From positions 1 to 12,500 of the forward strand of contig CATLIP010000049.1 in NCBI GenBank assembly GCA_949957035.1: a stretch of DNA of 12,500 nucleotides, in the 5' to 3' direction. The notes below the pieces were generated by a model, which was not told the origin of the DNA, ran no database searches, and saw only the letters and a program-made list of their open reading frames with translations. Position numbers and translations under genes: made by a program. Source of the stretch: an uncultured Lachnospiraceae bacterium (GTDB lineage: Bacteria > Bacillota_A > Clostridia > Lachnospirales > Lachnospiraceae). Position 1 is the stretch's first letter, and every line of letters starts with the position of its first letter. Of this stretch, positions 6,624 to 11,783 are shown piece by piece.

Positions 6624-6980
6624 ATGGATTATATCAATGCATTTTGGGTCGGGGGCGTCATCTGTGCTTTCGTGCAGATTCTCCTTGACCGTACAAAGCT
6701 GATGCCGGGGCGCGTCATGGTGCTTCTGGTATGCGGCGGAGCAGTGCTTGGGGCGCTGCATATCTATCAGCCGTTTCAGGATTTCGCAGGCGCAGGCGCA
6801 AGCGTGCCGCTGACTGGATTCGGCAACCTTTTGTGGAAGGGCGTCAAGGAGGCTGTAGACAAAGAAGGATTCATTGGGATCTTTATGGGCGGTTTTAAGG
6901 CGAGTGCTGTCGGGATATCCGCAGCCCTTGTGTTCAGCTACCTTGCATCCCTTGTATTTGAGCCCAAAATGAAGAAGTAG
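6624..6980 (+). CDS. spoVAE: Stage V sporulation protein AE (SpoVAEb type, 118 aa)
   Basis: This integral membrane component of the SpoVA complex corresponds to SpoVAEb of B. subtilis (about 116 residues), not the soluble SpoVAEa. It opens with FWVGGVICAFVQILLD and has membrane segments at about residues 5-21, 31-48, 56-71 and 86-112. The central AGAGASVPLTGFGNLLWKGV (56-75) parallels SpoVAC. The ATG at 6624 has AAGGAG at 6611-6616 with a 7-nt gap. It is the last spoVA gene here; no spoVAEa or spoVAF follows. No clear terminator is seen between it and the next gene, 128 bp on. Confidence 0.95.
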   Translation: MDYINAFWVGGVICAFVQILLDRTKLMPGRVMVLLVCGGAVLGALHIYQPFQDFAGAGASVPLTGFGNLLWKGVKEAVDKEGFIGIFMGGFKASAVGISAALVFSYLASLVFEPKMKK

Positions 6981-7095
6981 CTGTTAAGATTTGCTAAGGT
7001 TCATTCGGAACCATAAAAAAGTAGTTGTTTTCTTTTTATATAGATGGTAATGTAAAAGAGAACGTCAAGAAACAACAGTTACCAATACCTGATAT

Positions 7096-7102
7096 AGGGA
7101 GG
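7096..7102 (+). promoter_or_regulatory. Ribosome binding site that sets the start of the Na/Pi transporter gene
   Basis: AGGGAGG ends 6 nt before the ATG at 7109. The frame stays open upstream to 7025, but those 28 codons are polar and unlike a transporter N-terminus. The site therefore favours 7109, where the first membrane helix begins at once. Confidence 0.8.
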
Positions 7103-7108
7103 AAAACA

Positions 7109-8743
7109 ATGAATTATTTAGATATTATCATACCATTTGTGGGCGGGCTTGGAATGTTCATTTATGGTATGCAGATTATGGCGCAAGGTCTGGAAAATGC
7201 CGCCGGCAACAAGATGAAGTCTCTGCTGGAAGTCCTGACCAAGAATAAGCTGATGGGCGTACTTTTGGGGGCTGTGATTACAGCCGTCATCCAGAGTTCA
7301 TCTGCAACTACCGTCATGGTAGTCGGATTTGTCAATGCTGGAATCATGAACCTGACTCAGGCAATGGGCGTTATCATGGGCGCCAATATCGGTACGACTG
7401 TGACCGGATGGTTAGTGTCTGCGGTAGAATGGGCGAAATTCCTAAGCCCTTCCAAGTTAGCGCCTATTGCGGTCATGCTGGGAGTCATTATTATGCTGAC
7501 GGGTAAGCGCCGCTCTTCCAAGGAAGTTGCCAGTATCATCGTCGGCTTCGGACTGCTTTTTATCGGTATCACAACCATGTCTTCGGCAGTATCGCCTTTG
7601 CAGGAGTCGGAGAGCTTCTGTAATATATTTGTTACCCTTGGGGATAATCCGCTTTTGGGAATCCTTGCCGGTGCTTTCGTGACAGCCGTTATCCAGAGTT
7701 CATCTGCATCTGTGGGTATTCTGCAGAGCCTTGCGGCGGCGGGGCTGGTTCCGTTCAGCGCGGCAGTTTACATTATCATGGGACAGAACATCGGTACTTG
7801 TGTTACGGCAATCCTGTCAAGCCTTGGGGCGAAGAAGAATGCTAAGACGGCGGCGCTTATGCACCTGTTGTTCAACGTCATTGGTACGGTGCTGTTCAGC
7901 GCGGTTGCGATTATTTACTATGAGTTCGTGAATCCGCAGATTGGATTCGGCTATATTACACAGACGCAGATTAGTATGGTGCATACGGCGTTCAATATCG
8001 GTACGACCGTACTGCTGTTTCCTGTGTCCGGATGGATTATCAAGCTGGCGAAGAAAATCGGCAGGGTGGACGAGGATGCACAGGACAAGAGTATCGTGCT
8101 TCTGGACGACCGTATCTTAGAGACGCCTGTAATCGCGTTGCAGTCTACGGTCAAGGAAGTGGCCCGGATGGCGCAGATTGTAGAGGATTCCCTGATGGTG
8201 GCAAAAGACGTGCTGTTTACGCTGAAAGAGGAGGATATTCGTTTCCTGAAAGAAGAAGAGACGACGGTGGACAAGTTAAGCGCGGGAATCACAGAGTATG
8301 CGATTAAGTTAAGCTCCCTGCAAGTCAGTGAGAAAGAGCATCAGGACGTGGCCCATCTTTTGCAGATGGTTTCGGATGTGGAGCGTATCAGTGATTATTG
8401 TGAGAATATTTCCGAATTTGCAGAGACGCTTCATGAGAAGAAGGTTTCCTTCTCGGAGGTGGGAACCAGACAGTTGAAGGAAATGTTCGATGTGTGTACG
8501 GACAGTTACCGGTATGCATTTGAAGCATTTGTGGAGCAGAACAAAGAGAAGGCGCTTATGGTCATTGAGAAGGAGACGCAGGCGGACGACTTGGAGATTT
8601 CTCTCAGGAGCAAGCATATCAAACGCCTGGCGAATAACCAGTGCAATACGGAGGCGGGAATCGTGTTCCTGGACACGCTGGTCTGTCTGGAGCGTATTTC
8701 AGACCATGCGCGCAATATTGCGGAGGAGGTTCTTGAGAACTGA
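7109..8743 (+). CDS. Na/Pi cotransporter family protein with PhoU-like C-terminal domain (544 aa)
   Basis: This is a type-II sodium-phosphate symporter-like membrane protein (NptA/YjbB group), likely moving phosphate across the cell membrane. Two copies of the Na/Pi repeat are evident. The first has AVIQSSSATTVM (residues 59-70) and GANIGTTVTG (91-100); the second has AVIQSSSASVGI (193-204) and GQNIGTCVTA (225-234). QSSS is the family's substrate-region signature. About eight membrane segments fill residues 1-315. From about 345 to the end, a soluble, mostly helical region (VKEVARMAQIVEDSLMVAKD, SDVERISDYCENISEF, LVCLERISDHARNIAEE) resembles PhoU, with its paired ERISDxxxNI motifs. The gene is not obviously part of the spoVA operon (128-bp gap). 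It converges with the - strand gene after only 6 bp. Substrate and direction of transport are family inference. Confidence 0.93.
   Translation: MNYLDIIIPFVGGLGMFIYGMQIMAQGLENAAGNKMKSLLEVLTKNKLMGVLLGAVITAVIQSSSATTVMVVGFVNAGIMNLTQAMGVIMGANIGTTVTGWLVSAVEWAKFLSPSKLAPIAVMLGVIIMLTGKRRSSKEVASIIVGFGLLFIGITTMSSAVSPLQESESFCNIFVTLGDNPLLGILAGAFVTAVIQSSSASVGILQSLAAAGLVPFSAAVYIIMGQNIGTCVTAILSSLGAKKNAKTAALMHLLFNVIGTVLFSAVAIIYYEFVNPQIGFGYITQTQISMVHTAFNIGTTVLLFPVSGWIIKLAKKIGRVDEDAQDKSIVLLDDRILETPVIALQSTVKEVARMAQIVEDSLMVAKDVLFTLKEEDIRFLKEEETTVDKLSAGITEYAIKLSSLQVSEKEHQDVAHLLQMVSDVERISDYCENISEFAETLHEKKVSFSEVGTRQLKEMFDVCTDSYRYAFEAFVEQNKEKALMVIEKETQADDLEISLRSKHIKRLANNQCNTEAGIVFLDTLVCLERISDHARNIAEEVLEN
7280..7306 (+). 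repeat. Copy 1 of an internal 27-bp repeat encoding the QSSSA motif
   Basis: Positions 7280-7306 and 7682-7708 are identical except for one base (C or T at the eighth position) and lie 402 bp apart in the same frame. They encode TAVIQSSSA in the two halves of the Na/Pi transporter. The protein repeat is expected from the family's duplicated fold; such high DNA identity is less so. Confidence 0.85.
7682..7708 (+). repeat. Copy 2 of the internal 27-bp repeat encoding the QSSSA motif
   Basis: Second copy of the repeat at 7280-7306, in the second half of the transporter gene, with 26 of 27 bases identical. Confidence 0.85.
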
Positions 8744-8749
8744 GGAGAA

Positions 8750-9055
8750 TTATTCTTTTTTGGTTTCGAGAAAAATCCGCATCTGGTCTTTGCTGATGCG
8801 CTCCCAGTTGTCGCGGTCTGCCTCGTACCGCTCATTCATCCATGTAAGGGCGTTGTCAAGCCCTTCCTGGGTGAAGGAAAAATCCTTTTTCTCCTTCTGC
8901 TCTTCGGGGGTAGCCTCGAAACACCAGGGTTCGGGATACAGGTATGCCGTCAGTATGTCGTCAGATGTCGTCAGATAATAACGCATACCGCAATGAGAGC
9001 CGGAAAACGGCTCTTTTTTTAATGCCTTCAAGGAAAGACCAAGTGTTGGAATCAT
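8750..9055 (-). CDS. Conserved-looking hypothetical protein (101 aa)
   Basis: I cannot assign a function. The N-terminal part has LKKEPFSGSHCGMRYYL (about residues 12-28), the middle has LTAYLYPEPWCFEATPEEQK (about 35-54), and the C-terminal half is charged and helical (FTQEGLDNALTWMNERYEAD). It has no membrane segment or signal peptide; the three-part layout suggests a small alpha+beta cytoplasmic domain. The ATG at 9055 has a good GAGG at 9064-9067 (read on the - strand) with an 8-nt gap, and a -10 box upstream. It is a single-gene unit, converging with the Na/Pi gene and divergent from the IbrA-like gene. A strong + strand terminator hairpin lies inside codons about 12-20. I have the impression that similar short proteins occur in other Lachnospiraceae, but only a search could confirm that. 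Confidence 0.75.
   Translation of the reverse strand: MIPTLGLSLKALKKEPFSGSHCGMRYYLTTSDDILTAYLYPEPWCFEATPEEQKEKKDFSFTQEGLDNALTWMNERYEADRDNWERISKDQMRIFLETKKE
8996..9020 (+). terminator. Intrinsic terminator on the + strand, inside the 5' coding end of the - strand gene
   Basis: AGAGCCG (8996-9002) and CGGCTCT (9008-9014) form a perfect 7-bp G+C-rich stem around the loop GAAAA; the last stem base opens a run of seven T at 9014-9020. In the + direction this is a textbook terminator. It would end transcripts leaving the Na/Pi gene about 270 nt past its stop, after they cross nearly the whole 101-residue gene in antisense. On the - strand the same bases encode the KKEPFSGS region. Confidence 0.75.
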
Positions 9056-9093
9056 AGGGATTACCTCATATTCTTGTCAAATTGATAAGATTT

Positions 9094-9122
9094 ATTATAA
9101 TACCAGAGGATAAAGGATGCAA
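9094..9122 (-). promoter_or_regulatory. Candidate sigma-A promoter for the 101-aa gene
   Basis: On the - strand, TTGCAT (9117-9122) and an exact TATAAT (9094-9099) are 17 bp apart. The -10 is perfect and the spacing ideal; the -35 shares only TTG with TTGACA. Transcription would start around 9087, giving a leader of about 30 nt that contains the GAGG ribosome binding site. Confidence 0.55.
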
Positions 9123-9207
9123 GTGAAGAAATGTTTTTCATTTATCTTATGGCAGAACGGGATGTTTCTGCCGGAGGCGTTTTTGTATTTAGAACGCTTT
9201 AATTAAT

Positions 9208-9214
9208 TGTCGAA
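9208..9214 (+). promoter_or_regulatory. Possible Spo0A box (TGTCGAA)
   Basis: TGTCGAA at 9208-9214, in the wider context AATTGTCGAATTTT, equals the seven-base Spo0A-box core and keeps the usual A/T flanks. It lies about 100 bp upstream of the IbrA-like start and just upstream of the weak promoter candidate at 9230-9258. A 7-mer is expected about once by chance in a window of this size, so the site is only suggestive. Confidence 0.35.
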
Positions 9215-9229
9215 TTTTGCCGGATTTTA

Positions 9230-9258
9230 TTGAATTTACTTCTTTTCTGTGATAAATT
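9230..9258 (+). promoter_or_regulatory. Weak sigma-A promoter candidate for the IbrA/IbrB-like pair
   Basis: TTGAAT (9230-9235) and TAAATT (9253-9258) each match the sigma-A hexamers at 4 of 6 positions, with 17-bp spacing. An alternative -10, TATAGT at 9267-9272, matches better but has no -35 at a proper distance. The region is A+T-rich, so chance matches are easy. Confidence 0.3.
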
Positions 9259-9311
9259 AACTTTCATATAGTTTCCAGAATTTGGTAATTTTTTAAGGTC
9301 GGGAGATGAAT

Positions 9312-10643
9312 ATGGTACGAGAATATTTAGGACAGAGCGTGTACGAAGCGTTTCAGGAGCGGATTCGGTTTATCTTTGAGGAATTTGACAATATCTATGT
9401 CTCTTTTTCCGGCGGCAAGGACAGTGGACTTCTTTTGAACCTCGTGCTGGATTTTCAGCAGAAATATGCCCCAAAGAAGAGAGTCGGCGTGTTCCATCAG
9501 GATTTTGAGGCGCAGTATACGGTGACGTCAGAATACGTGGAGCGCACGTTTGAGAGGATCAAGGAACAAGTGGAGCCGTACTGGGTGTGCCTTCCGATGG
9601 CTACCCGTACGGCTCTCAGCAGTTATGAAATGTACTGGTATCCGTGGGACGACAAGAAGGAGGAGCTGTGGGTCAGGAAGATGCCCAAAAAGAAATATGT
9701 GGTCAATTTAAGCAATAACCCGATTACCACATACCGCTACCGGATGCATCAGGAGGATTTGGCGAAGCAGTTCGGCAGGTGGTACAGGATTTCCCACGGC
9801 AATCGGAAGACGGTATGCCTTCTGGGAATTCGGGCGGATGAATCTTTGCAGCGGTACAGCGGCTTCTTGAATAAGAAGTTTGGCTATAAGGGAAAATGCT
9901 GGATTACGAAGTATTTTAAGGATTTTTGGTGTGCGTCGCCCCTTTATGACTGGACAACCCAGGATGTCTGGCATGCCAATTATATATTTGATTATGATTA
10001 TAACCACCTGTACGACCTCTACTATAAGGCAGGGCTGAAGGTTTCGCAGATGCGGGTAGCATCGCCTTTCAACGATTATTCTAAGGATTCCCTGAATCTT
10101 TACCGGGTGATTGACCCGGAAATCTGGGTGAGGCTTGTAGGAAGGGTGAAGGGAGCGAACTTTGGGGCTATTTACGGAAAGACAAAGGCGCTGGGCTACC
10201 GGAATATTACGCTGCCCGAGGGCCATACCTGGAAGTCCTATACCATGTTCCTTCTGGATACGCTTCCCATCCGTCTGCGAAACAACTATGTTAAGAAGTT
10301 TAATACTTCCATTAAATTCTGGCATGAAACAGGAGGTGGCTTGGATGAGGAGGTCATACAGGAGTTAGAGGAGCACGGTTATCAGATTAAGCGGAATGGT
10401 GTCTCCAACTATACACTCAGTAAAAAGTCCCGGATTGTTTTCATGGGAAAGATTCCGGATGATACGGACGACATCAAATCTACCAAGGATATTCCCAGCT
10501 GGAAGCGGATGTGCTGCTGTATCCTGAAAAATGACCATATCTGCCGTTCGATGGGATTCGGGATGACAAGGGAGCAGCAGAGGAGGATTGATGCGATACG
10601 GCATAAATATAAGAGTGTGGAGGAAATGAGTTATGGAGTATAG
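9312..10643 (+). CDS. PAPS-reductase-like PP-loop protein, DUF3440 / YbdN-IbrA family (443 aa)
   Basis: A member of the PP-loop (adenine nucleotide alpha-hydrolase) superfamily with a PAPS-reductase-like domain, related to E. coli YbdN and IbrA. IbrA with IbrB is reported to activate immunoglobulin-binding (eib) genes; the biochemical reaction is unknown. Visible motifs (numbering from 9312): PP-loop SFSGGKDSG (31-39), LGIRADES (171-178), SPLYDW (209-214), LYYKAGLKVSQMRVASPF (236-253) and KDIPSWKRMCCCILKNDHIC (392-411), with two Cys that I recall as matching YbdN plus an unusual CCC run. An HxxE-free, sulfate-assimilation-type CysH ending is absent, so this is not an ordinary PAPS reductase. 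The ATG at 9312 is preferred over 9306 because GGGAG ends right before 9306 but 6 nt before 9312. The ParB-like partner overlaps its 3' end by 11 bp. Confidence 0.9.
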   Translation: MVREYLGQSVYEAFQERIRFIFEEFDNIYVSFSGGKDSGLLLNLVLDFQQKYAPKKRVGVFHQDFEAQYTVTSEYVERTFERIKEQVEPYWVCLPMATRTALSSYEMYWYPWDDKKEELWVRKMPKKKYVVNLSNNPITTYRYRMHQEDLAKQFGRWYRISHGNRKTVCLLGIRADESLQRYSGFLNKKFGYKGKCWITKYFKDFWCASPLYDWTTQDVWHANYIFDYDYNHLYDLYYKAGLKVSQMRVASPFNDYSKDSLNLYRVIDPEIWVRLVGRVKGANFGAIYGKTKALGYRNITLPEGHTWKSYTMFLLDTLPIRLRNNYVKKFNTSIKFWHETGGGLDEEVIQELEEHGYQIKRNGVSNYTLSKKSRIVFMGKIPDDTDDIKSTKDIPSWKRMCCCILKNDHICRSMGFGMTREQQRRIDAIRHKYKSVEEMSYGV

Positions 10644-11160
10644 AAGCCCTGCGTATCGTGTGATAGCGGTTCCGGTGGAAAAGGTGGTTCCCAATTCCTA
10701 CAATCCCAATACGGTTGCGCCGCCAGAGATGAAGCTGCTCTATGAGAGCATCAAGAACGACGGGTATACGATGCCTGTGGTCTGTTATTACAATAAATCG
10801 GACGATAAGTATATCATTGTGGACGGATTCCATCGCTATCGGATTATGCTGGAGCATCCGGATATTTATGAGCGGGAGAAGGGACTGCTTCCAGTGTCTG
10901 TAATCGACAAGCCGTTGGAGCAGCGGATTGCCAGTACAATCCGGCATAACCGGGCGAGAGGGAACCATGATGTAGACCTGATGGGGAATATTGTGAAGGA
11001 GCTTCACGAACTGGGACGTTCGGATGCATGGATATCGAGACATCTGGGAATGGACAGGGATGAAATTCTGAGGCTCAAGCAGATTACGGGGCTTGCGGCA
11101 TTGTTCCGGGATGTGAAGTTCGGGCAGGCTTGGAGGCCTTCGGAAGAGGAAGAAGAGTGA
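10633..11160 (+). CDS. ParB-like nuclease-domain protein, YbdM/IbrB type (175 aa)
   Basis: A ParB/sulfiredoxin-superfamily protein that pairs with the upstream PP-loop protein, as YbdM pairs with YbdN and IbrB with IbrA. The ParB core is clear: VEKVVPNSYNPNTVAPPEM (residues 15-33), a strand-helix stretch VVCYYNKSDDKYIIVDGFHR (49-68) with the DGFHRYR motif (64-70), and RHNRARGNHD (104-113), the arginine-rich nucleotide-binding box. A helix-turn-helix-like region follows (about 129-151, SDAWISRHLGMDRDEILRLK). A short acidic end of five Glu closes it. This fits a CTP- or nucleotide-binding, possibly DNA-binding protein; it is not a chromosome-partition ParB by context. The start overlaps the 3' end of the upstream gene by 11 bp, which implies coupled translation. 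Its stop is within about 10 bp of the homology limit of the next pseudogene. Confidence 0.88.
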   Translation: MEYRSPAYRVIAVPVEKVVPNSYNPNTVAPPEMKLLYESIKNDGYTMPVVCYYNKSDDKYIIVDGFHRYRIMLEHPDIYEREKGLLPVSVIDKPLEQRIASTIRHNRARGNHDVDLMGNIVKELHELGRSDAWISRHLGMDRDEILRLKQITGLAALFRDVKFGQAWRPSEEEEE

Positions 11161-11164
11161 TGCG

Positions 11165-11739
11165 GCTTTTTTCTGTAAAGGATTCTACTATGTGGATAAA
11201 ACAGGTCTGATTAAAGAGTTGCTTCATAATTGGGGAAAGGTGAATCTGTTCACCCGTCCGAGAAGATTTGGCAAATCGCTGAACATAAATATGCTGAAAA
11301 CATTCTTCGAGTATGGACATGACGCAGCTCTTTTTGAAGGACTTGAGATTGCCGGGGAGAAGGAATTGTGCCGGAAGTACATGGGAAATTTTCCTGTGAT
11401 TGCAATCACTATGAAAGATATTGAATCCAGAGATTATGAGGGAGCCAGGGCGGCGATGGGTTCTGTCATTGGCAATGAAGCCCTTAGATTCCAATTCCTA
11501 ATGGAAAGTGAGAAGCTTACTGTGGAAGAAAAAGTACAGTATCGCCAGTTAATAAGGGTTGATTCCGAGAAAAATATGTAGAGAATGGGAATCTGGAAGC
11601 AGGCTGCCGGGAGGCTTTGAAGCAGATTGAGCAGAAGGATTATGAAGCAAGGCTTGCAGAGGACGGAATGGAGACGATCAGGAAATATGGAATCGCATGC
11701 TGGAAGAAGAAATGCAAAGTGATTATCAATAGTTTATAG
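11165..11739 (+). pseudogene. Remnant of an AAA-ATPase-like / PD-(D/E)XK nuclease family protein, internally deleted
   Basis: The family (Pfam AAA-ATPase_like plus PDDEXK_9, normally around 500 residues or more) is very abundant in Lachnospiraceae and of unknown role. Here two pieces remain. From about 11168 to 11555, frame 2 encodes the N-terminal ATPase part: KGFYYVDKTGLIKELL, the Walker-A-like LFTRPRRFGKSLN, then VIAITMKDIESRDYEGA and a helical stretch ending near VQYRQLI, with a TAG at 11579. From 11563 to 11739, frame 1 encodes the extreme C-terminus of the nuclease domain: ACREALKQIEQKDY-like CREALKQIEQKDYEARL and IRKYGIACWKKKCKV. The middle of the protein, including the nuclease active site, is missing, and the two pieces are out of frame. 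About 20 N-terminal residues and a start codon with ribosome binding site are also missing. It cannot make a working protein. Confidence 0.85.
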
Positions 11740-11741
11740 AA

Positions 11742-11762
11742 GAGGGGCTGATAAAGCCCCTC
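11742..11762. terminator. Hairpin between the pseudogene and the convergent chemotaxis gene
   Basis: GAGGGGCT (11742-11749) and AGCCCCTC (11755-11762) form a perfect 8-bp G+C-rich stem with loop GATAA. It follows the pseudogene stop by 2 bp and the chemotaxis-gene stop (- strand) by 21 bp. T-runs are short on both sides (GTTCTC on +, TTCTAT on -), so it is a plausible two-way terminator of moderate strength. Confidence 0.6.
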
Positions 11763-11783
11763 GTTCTCGAAAATAGCAGTATT

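Larger units (their letters stand above)
9056..9305. other. A+T-rich divergent intergenic region
   Basis: This 250-bp stretch has no gene. It holds the - strand promoter of the 101-aa gene, a hairpin with 7-bp arms GGCAGAA (9151-9157) and TTCTGCC (9166-9172), an exact Spo0A-box core at 9208-9214, and a weak + strand promoter candidate for the IbrA-like gene (TTGAAT 9230-9235, 17 bp, TAAATT 9253-9258). It is clearly richer in A+T than the flanking genes. Confidence 0.6.

Noticed and set aside
7001..7019. Terminator after spoVAE from GGTTC/GAACC
   Set aside because: Only a 5-bp stem and followed by an A-run rather than a T-run, so it does not fit an intrinsic terminator on the + strand.
6991..7053. 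Sigma-A promoter for the Na/Pi gene (TTGCTA 6991 with TAAAAA 7014, or TTGTTT 7025 with TAATGT 7048)
   Set aside because: Both are 17-bp spaced but match only 3-4 of 6 bases per box in an A/T-rich gap, and neither is clearly better. A promoter is likely somewhere here but cannot be placed.
7025..7108. Longer Na/Pi protein starting at 7025
   Set aside because: The extra 28 residues are polar, unlike the family, and the strong AGGGAGG site points to 7109.
8729..8761. Terminator between the convergent Na/Pi and 101-aa genes
   Set aside because: GTTC/GAAC is a 4-bp stem and AGAAT/ATTCT before the T-run would leave a one-base loop; neither is a stable hairpin.
9708..10325. 205-residue open frame on the - strand opposite the IbrA-like gene
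   Set aside because: The + strand carries unmistakable PP-loop family motifs throughout; the antisense frame has no start signals.
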